This document shows positions 1 through 7,158 of a stretch of 11,331 nucleotides of DNA, one piece after another; the first letter of the stretch is position 1, and the number at the start of each line of letters is the position of its first letter. The notes under the pieces are model-generated. The model had not been told where the DNA came from. It saw only the letters and a list, made by a program, of their open reading frames with translations, and searched no databases. The stretch covers positions 1 through 11,331 of the forward strand of contig JAJYNT010000243.1 in NCBI GenBank assembly GCA_021786215.1, in the 5' to 3' direction. Origin of the DNA: Chloroflexota bacterium. Lineage in GTDB: Bacteria; Chloroflexota; UBA6077. Both the position numbers and the translations under genes were made by a program.

Positions 1-1
1 T

Positions 2-2539
2 AGGTTGCACGGAGCGGGGGGGGATGAGGCAGAGCAAACCAGGAGCGCTTGGCGGGCCTTGCGTCTGCAGTTCGGCTCATCGGTGGAGCGCGTTGTGGCC
101 ATCGGTGCCGATGGCCGCGTAGTATGGACGTCGCCGTATGATGCGGCCTTTATCGGATTGGACGTGTCCGGCTCGCCGGTGGTGAACAAAGCGCTTCAGG
201 GGCACACGGTCGCCATGGACGAAACGGACTCCTTGCGCTTCCCTTCCCCTTCTGTGCAAGCCGGGGTCTCGCCAACCCTGTCAATCGTCTCTCCAGCTAG
301 CTCCTCGAACGTTGCAGCGCTGCTCCTGGTGGTCGACCTGAATCAGCCTAGCCTTTCCAACGCGCTGCAGCGCGTGGTGCTCGGGCGGACCGGCTACGCC
401 GAGGTGGTGGGCGACAATGGCAAGGTGCTGGCCTCCCCTCACCCTGACAGACTCGGAACCAACAGCGATCATGGCGGGTACGTCGCGACACTGATCGAGA
501 ACGGCAAAGCGGCGGTGGGCACGTGTCACGATTGCCATGGGACCAGGCCAGGGTCGAGGACGACCGAGGACGTGGTGGCATTCGCACCGTTGAAACATGC
601 ACCCCTCGCTGTGGCGGTGCGCCAGTCCGCCCCCGAGGCCCTCTCACTCGAGGACACGCTGCTTCGTCGCGTTCTCTTCTTCGGTTTCGGAGCGTTCGCC
701 GCTGCCCTGTTCGCCAGCTGGCTCATAGTGATCAGGATGGTGCGACCGGTCAAGGTGCTGACCGGTGCCTGCCAGGCCATCGCCCAGGGAGACCTTTCGC
801 AGCCGGTTCCGCAAATGGGCGACGGCGAGATCGGGATGCTGGCCGATTCCTTCGAAACCATGCGATCCGCGCTGAAAGCCTCGCGGGACGAGAACCGTCG
901 ATGGGCAACCGAGTTGGAGAGGAAAGTGTCGGAGCGTACCGCCGAGCTAGAAGAGGCACACCGCGAAGTGGAACGCTCGCGCGATTACCTGGTCACACTC
1001 TTCGACAGCCTTGAAGATGAGTTGATGGTGGTGGACAAGGACTTCCGAGTGGTCGAGGTCAACAGCGCCATTCTGCGGAGACGTGGGGACGGGAAACCGC
1101 TTGTTGGAAGGCCATGTCACCTCGTGTTCAGCGGTGCGGACGGACTGTGCGAACTCCAACGGATGGGGTGCCCCGTGGAGACCGTCTGGCGCACGGGTCA
1201 GCCCTCTCGCCTCACCCATGCACTTGAAGATTCCTCTGGTCGGACAACTTATGTGGACGTGCTAGCTTCCCCAATTCGCGACGAGAACGGGAACGTAATC
1301 AGCGTTCTGGAGGTAGCGCGGGACGTAACGGAAAGTAAGCGTCTCGAAGAGCAGGTGATCCGGACCAGCGAGGAACTCTCCACGCTCGTCTCTCTTTCCT
1401 CAATCATCGCCTGTTCCATGGATCTTCAGGCAATGCTGACCCTGGCCCTGGATCACGTCCTCGTCCTCATGGCTGCACCCGCGGGCGGCATCCTGGTGGA
1501 TGGAGAGGCCCCCAACTGGGAACGCACCATTGTGGCACGCGGCATGGGCGCCGGCGAGATCATTAGGCTGACCAGCGAGCGACGCTGGCCGAAGAATAGG
1601 GCTGGCTTACGCAAGGCACGGTGGAGGGGCGCTGACATCGTTGGTGTGGCTATCGCGACCAGGGACAGCGTCTTGGGGGAAATGATCATCTCATGTCCAG
1701 CGAAGCGCTGTTTCGGGGGCACCGGGTCCCCGCTGCTGACATCGATCGGCAGCCAGTTGGCGGTGGCCATAGAGAACGCACGACTCTACTCGGAGGTTCG
1801 GGACAAAGAGGAAGCAAAGGGCATCTTCTTGCGAAAGTACATGGCCGCACAGGAGGAGGAGCGAAAACGGATAGCGCGCGAGCTTCACGACGACACAGCC
1901 CAGTCGGTTGCGGCATTGGCGATGGCAATCGAGACCGCCCTGAGGGCGGATGCCGACAGCGCCGCGCGCCTGAAGGCGCTGCTGGAGCCAGCCAGGCCGC
2001 TCGCCGCACGGGTTTCGAGCGAGATCAATCGGATCATCCGAGACCTACGGCCGAGCCTGCTAGACGACATGGGGTTGGTCGAAGCCCTGGGGTGGTACGC
2101 GGAGCACCGCTTGAAGCCCATGGGGATCCGAGTGACATTCGAAACCCCTACCTCCGATCACAGACTCACATCCGAACTGGAGACGGCACTTTTCCGCGTG
2201 GCCCAGGAGGCGATGTCTAACGTAGCCAGACACGCCGCGGCGGAAAACGTGGCGCTTTCGCTGGAGTTTGACAACGACTGCGTAAGGTTGGTCGTGGAAG
2301 ACGACGGCCGCGGGTTCGACGTTCAGGGCACACTGGCACAAGGTAGCGACGACGGCGATGCCCCATTCGGCCTGATGGGGATGCGAGAGAGGGTCCACCT
2401 GATCGGGGGTATCCTGCTCATCGAGTCACGACCCGGCGAAGGGACCACCGTCAGTGTTCGCGTGCCCTGCAGATCGGCTATGGCGGCGGTGGAGCGGGAG
2501 GTGCAGAATGAAACCCAAGATAAGGGTGATGCTGATTGA
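2..2539 (+). CDS. Hybrid sensor histidine kinase (dCache-like sensor with CxxCH, HAMP, PAS, GAF, HisKA_3), 5'-truncated
   Basis: Membrane sensor kinase that should autophosphorylate on a histidine and pass phosphate to the adjacent NarL-type regulator. The frame is open to the left edge. A TTG at base 5 could serve as a start, but no N-terminal membrane helix precedes the sensor, so the gene very probably begins upstream. Numbering from that TTG: a Cache-like extracytoplasmic domain to about 215 with CHDCH at 174-178 (a c-type heme motif), one membrane helix at about 223-243, HAMP 244-297, a coiled coil to 325, PAS about 326-448, GAF about 455-600, and HisKA_3 with phosphoacceptor H628 in ELHDD. 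The HATPase_c domain shows an N box at 735-743, G1 DDGRG at 766-770 and G2 GLMGM at 789-793. The PAS domain holds C371, C382 and C389 before PVETVWRTG. The end overlaps the regulator gene by 32 bases, implying one operon. The kinase class is certain; the ligand is unknown. Confidence 0.93.
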   Translation, partial: RLHGAGGDEAEQTRSAWRALRLQFGSSVERVVAIGADGRVVWTSPYDAAFIGLDVSGSPVVNKALQGHTVAMDETDSLRFPSPSVQAGVSPTLSIVSPASSSNVAALLLVVDLNQPSLSNALQRVVLGRTGYAEVVGDNGKVLASPHPDRLGTNSDHGGYVATLIENGKAAVGTCHDCHGTRPGSRTTEDVVAFAPLKHAPLAVAVRQSAPEALSLEDTLLRRVLFFGFGAFAAALFASWLIVIRMVRPVKVLTGACQAIAQGDLSQPVPQMGDGEIGMLADSFETMRSALKASRDENRRWATELERKVSERTAELEEAHREVERSRDYLVTLFDSLEDELMVVDKDFRVVEVNSAILRRRGDGKPLVGRPCHLVFSGADGLCELQRMGCPVETVWRTGQPSRLTHALEDSSGRTTYVDVLASPIRDENGNVISVLEVARDVTESKRLEEQVIRTSEELSTLVSLSSIIACSMDLQAMLTLALDHVLVLMAAPAGGILVDGEAPNWERTIVARGMGAGEIIRLTSERRWPKNRAGLRKARWRGADIVGVAIATRDSVLGEMIISCPAKRCFGGTGSPLLTSIGSQLAVAIENARLYSEVRDKEEAKGIFLRKYMAAQEEERKRIARELHDDTAQSVAALAMAIETALRADADSAARLKALLEPARPLAARVSSEINRIIRDLRPSLLDDMGLVEALGWYAEHRLKPMGIRVTFETPTSDHRLTSELETALFRVAQEAMSNVARHAAAENVALSLEFDNDCVRLVVEDDGRGFDVQGTLAQGSDDGDAPFGLMGMRERVHLIGGILLIESRPGEGTTVSVRVPCRSAMAAVEREVQNETQDKGDAD
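2496..2503 (+). promoter_or_regulatory. Shine-Dalgarno that sets the response regulator start
   Basis: GGGAGGTG lies inside the 3' end of the kinase gene; GGAGG ends six bases before the ATG at 2508. It supports 2508 as the regulator start rather than the in-frame ATG at 2454, because the receiver fold begins right after 2508 (KPKIRVMLIDDH). Confidence 0.75.
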
Positions 2540-3164
2540 CGACCATGGAATCGTGCGAGAGGGCCTGAGGGCCATCCTATCCTTGAGCCCGAACATCGAG
2601 GTGGTGGCAGAGGCAGCCGACGGCCGGGCGGCCATAAACGGTATCAGGAATTGCCTGCCGGACGTCGCCATCATGGACATCGCCATGCCGGGTATGGACG
2701 GACTCGAGACAACGAGGCGACTGGCACGTGATTTCCCTCAAGTGCGCGTGCTCGTCTTGAGCCAGCACGACAGCGATCGGTACGTGGTGCCTATCCTGAA
2801 GGCGGGCGGAGCGGGCTACGTGTTCAAGCGGTCGGTGGGGGCGGAACTGGTGACTGCAATCGAGACCGTGTATGCCGGCGGCTGCTACCTTCCGCCACAA
2901 GTAGCTCAGACGGTGCTACAGCACCTCCGCGTCCAGCTTGATGACGAGATGGAGTCTGGGCCCAGCCCGCTCACCGAGCGAGAGAAGGAGGTCCTCAAGC
3001 TAGTCGTCGAAGGGCATACGAACCAGCAGATAGCGGAGCTGCTATGTTTGAGCAAGAGAACGGTCATGTGCCATCGGGCCAATATTGCATCCAAGCTGGG
3101 GATCCACAACCGCGCAGAGTTGTTCAACTATGCCATGCGCGAGGGCATCGTCGACCAGCCATAA
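2508..3164 (+). CDS. NarL/FixJ-family response regulator (REC + LuxR HTH)
   Basis: A 218-residue DNA-binding response regulator, the expected partner of the overlapping HisKA_3 kinase. The receiver domain (about 5-122) has the acidic pair D11-D12, phosphoacceptor D57 in IMDIAMPGMDG, S85 and K107, so all phosphorylation residues are present. A short linker leads to a LuxR-type helix-turn-helix (about 152-212) with the typical PLTEREKEVL start and a recognition helix around SKRTVMCHRANI. The family normally has VxxH in that helix, and V186-M-C-H189 fits. Its length is typical for NarL-type proteins. The stop TAA shares its last A with an ATG (TAATG at 3162-3166), but that ATG opens only a 44-codon frame I do not accept as a gene. 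A plausible target is the QmoC-TauE module downstream, which is inference from position only. Confidence 0.95.
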   Translation: MKPKIRVMLIDDHGIVREGLRAILSLSPNIEVVAEAADGRAAINGIRNCLPDVAIMDIAMPGMDGLETTRRLARDFPQVRVLVLSQHDSDRYVVPILKAGGAGYVFKRSVGAELVTAIETVYAGGCYLPPQVAQTVLQHLRVQLDDEMESGPSPLTEREKEVLKLVVEGHTNQQIAELLCLSKRTVMCHRANIASKLGIHNRAELFNYAMREGIVDQP

Positions 3165-3166
3165 TG

Positions 3167-3203
3167 GTACACTCCACAGACTCCCAGGATCTTCTTCGTG
3201 TAC
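3167..3203. repeat. Inverted repeat GTACAC...GTGTAC after the response regulator
   Basis: Perfect six-base arms at 3167-3172 and 3198-3203, starting three bases after the regulator stop codon. The loop is long and there is no T run, so an operator or a weak 3' structure are both possible. It could also be chance at this length. Confidence 0.3.
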
Positions 3204-3287
3204 AGGAAACAGGGCTAGCGAGCACCCCTACGCTCCCCGGAGTCAGTCCCCAAACCCTGCAAGCGTTGCAGCTTGAGCACGATCAAA

Positions 3288-3320
3288 ACCGCGAATAAGG
3301 GTATAGGTATTTCCCGCGGT
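3288..3320. repeat. Inverted repeat ACCGCG...CGCGGT
   Basis: Perfect six-base arms at 3288-3293 and 3315-3320 enclose an AT-rich segment (TAAGGGTATAGGTATTT) in otherwise GC-rich DNA. AATA and TATT inside can pair and extend the stem with a three-base bulge. It could be an operator or RNA hairpin ahead of the module; no T tract follows. Confidence 0.3.
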
Positions 3321-3467
3321 CAAACATAGATACTCCCGCCATTTGCTCTAATCACTTCTACAGATTGTTCCTCCCACAGCCTCGGCAGATACTGGTGACT
3401 GTCCATCATCGAGCCCGGAAGCTAGCCGATTCGCGATTTTTGGGAAGGAGACGGGTCAGGGTATGGT

Positions 3468-3846
3468 AACAGTATTGTGGGTTTTGGGTTTGGAGCTAGC
3501 TTCGTTGCGCTTTTCGCCCAGCTGGGCGGGGGCATATGCACCAAAGCTGCTGACGCTGGCTCGGACCTCGTCGGTAAGGTCGAGGCAGGAATCCCCGAGA
3601 ATGATCCGCGCAATGCCGCGGTCATAGCCGACCTGGTCGGCGACAATGTGGGCGACTGCGCCGGTCGTGGCGCAGATCTCTTCGAATCGACAGCAGCAGA
3701 GAACATCGGGGCGATGATCCTGGGCGTAGCGGTATTCGCCGCGACTGGGAGATCCGTTCAAGGACACCGCCGGACCATCGCTGCACGTGCTCATCAAGCT
3801 CTTGAGCACCATCACTCTGGTCCTATCGCCCCTGTTCATCGGTTGA
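3468..3846 (+). pseudogene. hppA: Relic of membrane-bound proton/sodium-translocating pyrophosphatase (internal deletion and frameshift)
   Basis: HppA couples pyrophosphate hydrolysis to ion pumping and normally has about 650-800 residues and some 16 membrane helices. Here only two blocks survive. From about 3474 to 3747 the frame encodes the pyrophosphate-binding region: [35 protein letters not shown] (the DxxxDxxxKxE signature) and [16 protein letters not shown]. At about 3748 the match moves to another frame, which encodes [19 protein letters not shown] and continues to PLFIG with a TGA at 3844-3846, the usual HppA C-terminus. Several hundred codons between these blocks are missing, as is everything before the first. 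The first frame, read on without the shift, runs into non-homologous sequence past 3902. No complete pump can be made. The surviving codons are well preserved, so decay is probably recent. It may mark a recombination scar where the next module was inserted. Confidence 0.9.
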
Positions 3847-3887
3847 TCAGCTCGTTTGTTCCCTCGTTCTGCAAATGTTCGATGGTC

Positions 3888-3893
3888 GGAGGT
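3888..3893 (+). promoter_or_regulatory. Shine-Dalgarno of the QmoC-TauE gene
   Basis: GGAGGT with GGAGG ending nine bases before the ATG at 3902. It lies 41 bases after the hppA relic stop and fixes the start, which leaves 35 residues before the first iron-sulfur cysteine, as usual in QmoC and HdrC proteins. Confidence 0.7.
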
Positions 3894-3901
3894 GAAAGGG
3901 A

Positions 3902-6229
3902 ATGGGGGATGCAGGGGCATCAACAGCGGAGGGGATCGAGTACGTCGACCCGGACAATGAATTCATAAGGGAAGTCATCAGACTTGGCGGTCGATCTACT
4001 AAGAAGTGTTTCCAATGCGGCACCTGCACGGCAACTTGCAGCGTCTCGTATGCAAAGAACACAGACGAGTCTTTCCCAAGAAAGCTGATGCTGTGGACGC
4101 AGTGGGGGCTGAAAGAGAGGATTCTACGTGATCCTGGGATTTGGGCCTGCCACCAGTGTCACGACTGCTCGGCCAACTGCCCTCGAGGAGCGAAGCCTGG
4201 GGACGTACTCGCGGCTCTGCGAGCACTTTCTATAGAGCGAGCCTCCGTCCCTGGTTTCATGGCCAGGGCATACAGGGAGCCAAAGTATCTACCGCTGCTG
4301 TTCGGCATCCCTGCCATCGCGGTGGTGGTCCTGATCTATCTGTTCTTCGGGTTCACCTTCCCCACCGGGGAGGTTATCTATTCCCACTACATTCCCGACC
4401 GGTACATTGAAGTTGTGGGGGCCATCGTCTTTGGTCTGGCACTGATGGCGTGTGGGGTCGGGTTACTCAGGTTCTGGAGGGCACTGGAATCGGCTACTGC
4501 CCGACCGGTGGTGGCAGGCGGCGCGGGAGATTTGGTTGGGGAGATTCCCGCGCGGAGGACCCCGGCGACAGGGATAACCGCCAGCTTCATAGCCGCCTTA
4601 AGCGACACCGTTAAGCATACCGACTTCCGATCATGCGGAACCGACAGGTCGCGTACTATCGGGCACATGGCTGTGTTGTATGGCGCGCCTTTCCTCTTGT
4701 TCGCCACGGCCCTGGCTGCTCTGTATAGCTTCACGGGTGCAGAGGCTGCTCGACCCCTGACCGACCCCGCGAAACTCACCGGGAACCTGGGAGCATTGCT
4801 GCTGTTGGCCGGCGTTACCTTGCTAACTATTGCCCGCCTCAGGACCCGGTCTGATAGCTGGGGGGCTGCGACCTACTTCGACTGGCTCTTCCTCTGGGTC
4901 ATCTACTTGGATATCCTGACCGGTTTGCTGGTGGAGGTGGCCCGGTTCACGGAGGTTGCGTCGGTGGCGTATCCCATCTACATCTTGCACCTGGCCACGG
5001 TCTTTGCCACCTTCGTATACGCCCCGTATGGCAAGTTCGCTCACTCCTTTTACCGGCTGGCAGCACTGACCTTCATTCGCCACGGCGGCAAGGCCGGTCC
5101 TCATAGACTGTATGTGCTTTTCCCCGCTGCTCTAGCTGTGGGCGTCGGCGCCGTGGCCGTCTTGGTCGGGTTGGGGATGGCCGTCCTGTGGTTAGCTCAA
5201 GCACTTCCGGGCACCCTCGGTGACCTTCACGTGCAGGGCACCCAATCTCTGAACATGTACCTACCGGTGGCAAACGTCAGCGCCAACTTGCCGTGCTTGG
5301 TAGGCATCGGTTTCGGCGTAGGGGTTCTATCGGGGATGACGGGGGTGGGAGGCGGGTTTCTGATGACGCCTCTCCTTATGACAGTCGGAATTCCAGCCTC
5401 TATTGCGGTAGGCTCGGACAACGCTCAAATCGTCGGGACGGGGACTTCAGGAGCGCTCGCGCATTGGCGCCTCGGCAACGTCGACCTCAAACTGGGTTTG
5501 TTCATGCTCATTGGTTCGATCATCGGTGGAACCATAGGCGTCCAGCTTGTGGCTGCACTGCGAACGGTGGGCAATTTCGATTTCTGGGTCAGGGTGCTAT
5601 ACGTGCTGGTTCTGGGGACGGTCGGTGCGTTCATGTTGCGTGAGGGCGCGGAGACCTGGATCCGAAGCGCCAGGCTGCGGATGATCAAGACCCTGGTGGA
5701 CGAGGGGTTCGAGGAGCTGAGGTCGAAGCTCGAGGTAGGCCAAGTCAAGACGGCAACCCCATTGGGCTCGATTCCAGCCAACTGGCCCCTGCAGGTCGAC
5801 TTCGGGAAGGCGAGAGTGCGAGTGTCTGCGATGCTTCCGTTTGGATTGGGTCTTACAGTCGGGATGCTGGCAGCCCTCATGGGCGTCGGCGGGGGGTTCA
5901 TACTGGTTCCCGTGATGATCTACGTTCTCGGTGTGCCCACGCACATTGCGGTGGGAACAGGTCTGTTCCAGATGGTCATTGCCTCAGGTGTCGTAGCTTT
6001 CCAGCAGGCCATTACCAATCACAACGTTGACGTGATGTTGGCCATTGCTCTGATGATCGGGGGAGCAATTGGCGGGCAGGTCGGGGCGCGTGTCGGGCAT
6101 CAACTGGAGGGTCACCAACTGCGGACATTCCTTGGCACTGTAGTAGTGATAGTCATGCTGAAGATGCTCTCGGACATAATCCTGCCGCCCGGCAGCCTGA
6201 TAGGGATAGCTTCCGGCGGAGGCCACTGA
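3902..6229 (+). CDS. QmoC-like iron-sulfur/cytochrome b protein fused to a TauE/SafE-family permease
   Basis: A 775-residue fusion. Residues 1-110 are a HdrC-type ferredoxin domain with two [4Fe-4S] motifs, C36/C39/C42/C46 and C83/C86/C89/C93, ending CPRGAKPGD as in QmoC. Residues 129-378 carry about six membrane helices of the HdrE/NarI cytochrome b type, with candidate heme-b ligands H239, H255, H363 and H381. An extra helix (about 401-430) and a short linker lead to M452, where a full-length TauE/SafE domain starts with the typical MYLPVANVS opening. That domain has [11 protein letters not shown] and, in its second half, [12 protein letters not shown] and TNHNVDV. QmoC normally passes electrons between menaquinone and the QmoAB/AprBA partners in the cytoplasm; TauE/SafE proteins export sulfite or organosulfonates. 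The frame is continuous with no sign of a sequencing artefact at the junction. QmoA and QmoB are absent here. The stop overlaps the next start (TGATG). The fold assignments are firm; the coupled function is inference. Confidence 0.92.
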   Translation: MGDAGASTAEGIEYVDPDNEFIREVIRLGGRSTKKCFQCGTCTATCSVSYAKNTDESFPRKLMLWTQWGLKERILRDPGIWACHQCHDCSANCPRGAKPGDVLAALRALSIERASVPGFMARAYREPKYLPLLFGIPAIAVVVLIYLFFGFTFPTGEVIYSHYIPDRYIEVVGAIVFGLALMACGVGLLRFWRALESATARPVVAGGAGDLVGEIPARRTPATGITASFIAALSDTVKHTDFRSCGTDRSRTIGHMAVLYGAPFLLFATALAALYSFTGAEAARPLTDPAKLTGNLGALLLLAGVTLLTIARLRTRSDSWGAATYFDWLFLWVIYLDILTGLLVEVARFTEVASVAYPIYILHLATVFATFVYAPYGKFAHSFYRLAALTFIRHGGKAGPHRLYVLFPAALAVGVGAVAVLVGLGMAVLWLAQALPGTLGDLHVQGTQSLNMYLPVANVSANLPCLVGIGFGVGVLSGMTGVGGGFLMTPLLMTVGIPASIAVGSDNAQIVGTGTSGALAHWRLGNVDLKLGLFMLIGSIIGGTIGVQLVAALRTVGNFDFWVRVLYVLVLGTVGAFMLREGAETWIRSARLRMIKTLVDEGFEELRSKLEVGQVKTATPLGSIPANWPLQVDFGKARVRVSAMLPFGLGLTVGMLAALMGVGGGFILVPVMIYVLGVPTHIAVGTGLFQMVIASGVVAFQQAITNHNVDVMLAIALMIGGAIGGQVGARVGHQLEGHQLRTFLGTVVVIVMLKMLSDIILPPGSLIGIASGGGH
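6218..6222 (+). promoter_or_regulatory. Shine-Dalgarno and TGATG translational coupling
   Basis: GGAGG sits in the last codons of the QmoC-TauE gene, six bases before ATG 6229, and the TGA of the fusion (6227-6229) shares its A with that ATG. This arrangement couples translation of the permease fusion and the heme-motif protein, suggesting a fixed ratio or a physical complex. Confidence 0.75.
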
Positions 6230-7077
6230 TGCATGTCCGCCTGACCGCCGCCCTGAACTCGTGCGCGCTCCTGCTGGCCTGCTGGATTCCCGCGAGCGCC
6301 GACAGTACCCCTACCATCAGCACAATGCCCGGACTGGTCGAAGTCGGCATTAACTTTGCCGGAGCCAACGTTCTGGTGGAAGGAAGGGCCGTCGAGGGCG
6401 CGCAGGTGATCGTGAAGGTCTCCTCCGAACCCGCTCCTGTCAAGCTGAGTAAGAAGGGGCGAGTCATGGGTATCTTCTGGATGACCACAGACACGGCGGT
6501 GGTGCAAAACATGCCGTCTTTCCACATGATCTACTCCTCCCAACCGTTGGGCACGTTGTTGGGGAAGCAAGAGCAGGTTGAGATAGGTGCGGACGCCGAG
6601 TGCACCAGCATCATGAGCCAGGCGAGGGTGGCCGGCGGCTCGGGCAGGGGCGAATCCATTTCCCCGGAACAGGCGCGCGAGTATGTAGTCGCCCTGCGCG
6701 ACATATATATCAAGAGCCGGAAATACGTACCCTGCGTGAGCTGCCACAGTGCTCGGGCTAACAGCAGCACCGCTCAGGGAGCGGGGAACGAACTCAGCGA
6801 GGGTAGGGTGAGCCTCTCCAATGACGTCTGGCAAGTGTCGATCAAGCTGCCGGCGGACGCCCCATTGGGAAACTACGACGTGACGGCATATTTCGTCAGG
6901 GACAAGAAGGTAGTGGCATCGCAGTCGACGAGCTTCATCGTCCAGAAGACCGGCCTCGAGCAGTGGCTCGGAGCGATGGCTGTGCACAACGCTCCGGTGT
7001 ACGGCTTGGTATCCGTGGGACTGGTTGTCCTTGCCGGACTGTGTATCGGTCTCGTGTTCCCAAAGGCGGGGCATTGA
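6229..7077 (+). CDS. Exported, membrane-anchored Alph_Pro_TM-like (PF09608/TIGR02186) protein with a CxxCH heme motif
   Basis: A 282-residue protein with an N-terminal signal peptide (hydrophobic stretch, likely cleavage after ASA near residue 24), an extracytoplasmic beta-rich body, and one C-terminal membrane helix at about 258-279. The body resembles the Alph_Pro_TM family: an early GINFAGANVLVEG segment, KKGRVMGIFW, MPSFHMIYSSQPL, and a late LPADAPLGNYDV block before the anchor. From memory, members often neighbour TauE/SafE exporters, and here the gene is translationally coupled to one. Residues 169-173 read CVSCH, a c-type heme site, placed where I expect only a short connector in ordinary members. 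The tail AVHNAPVYG leading into the helix recurs at the end of the second TauE protein in this window. The domain assignment is from memory and moderately sure; covalent heme is an inference from the motif plus export signal. Confidence 0.78.
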   Translation: MHVRLTAALNSCALLLACWIPASADSTPTISTMPGLVEVGINFAGANVLVEGRAVEGAQVIVKVSSEPAPVKLSKKGRVMGIFWMTTDTAVVQNMPSFHMIYSSQPLGTLLGKQEQVEIGADAECTSIMSQARVAGGSGRGESISPEQAREYVVALRDIYIKSRKYVPCVSCHSARANSSTAQGAGNELSEGRVSLSNDVWQVSIKLPADAPLGNYDVTAYFVRDKKVVASQSTSFIVQKTGLEQWLGAMAVHNAPVYGLVSVGLVVLAGLCIGLVFPKAGH

Positions 7078-7144
7078 CCGTGACGTCGCACCGGTGGGGC
7101 GGTGGTAGTGATGCCATGGTCGCCTTCACCGGGGCTGGTCAGCG

Positions 7145-7152
7145 AAGGAGGA
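7145..7152 (+). promoter_or_regulatory. Shine-Dalgarno deciding the universal stress protein start
   Basis: AAGGAGGA ends six bases before GTG 7159 (TTG 7162 is the alternative). It favours these over the upstream GTG at 7102, whose extra 19 codons have no match to the Usp fold. Confidence 0.7.
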
Positions 7153-7158
7153 CCTAAG

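Larger units (their letters stand above)
3165..3467. other. Intergenic region, no convincing gene
   Basis: About 300 bases between the regulator and the hppA relic. I see no coding similarity, tRNA or clear promoter. Three inverted repeats are visible: GTACAC at 3167-3172 with GTGTAC at 3198-3203 (25-base spacing); CAAGC/GCTTG at 3260-3275 around a six-base loop; and ACCGCG at 3288-3293 with CGCGGT at 3315-3320, with inner AATA/TATT able to extend the stem across a bulge. None is followed by a T tract, so none is called a terminator. The region may hold the end of the two-component transcript and the promoter of the next module. Confidence 0.5.

Noticed and set aside
523..1014. Long alternative frames inside the kinase and other genes on both strands
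   Set aside because: They are arginine/proline-rich shadows of GC-rich coding sequence with no domain motifs.
3164..3298. A 44-codon frame beginning at the ATG that overlaps the response regulator stop (TAATG)
   Set aside because: No Shine-Dalgarno at a suitable distance, no recognisable motif, and composition like noncoding DNA; the overlap alone is not enough.
3273..3307. A sigma-70 promoter (TTGAGC with TAAGGG or TATAGG)
   Set aside because: With 17-base spacing the -10 is poor; with a fair -10 (TATAGG) the spacing is 23 bases. Too weak to call.
3847..3968. Reading the hppA frame onward as a 163-residue protein ending at 3968
   Set aside because: Homology leaves this frame at about 3748 and the remainder overlaps the well-supported QmoC-TauE gene in another frame, so it is a relic, not a protein.
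4148..4162. CHQCH in the QmoC domain as a c-type heme site
   Set aside because: These cysteines belong to the second CxxCxxCxxxC iron-sulfur motif in the cytoplasmic ferredoxin domain, ahead of all membrane helices.
7102..7158. Longer N-terminus of the universal stress protein from GTG 7102
   Set aside because: The added residues do not fit the Usp fold and the strong Shine-Dalgarno at 7145-7152 lies inside them.
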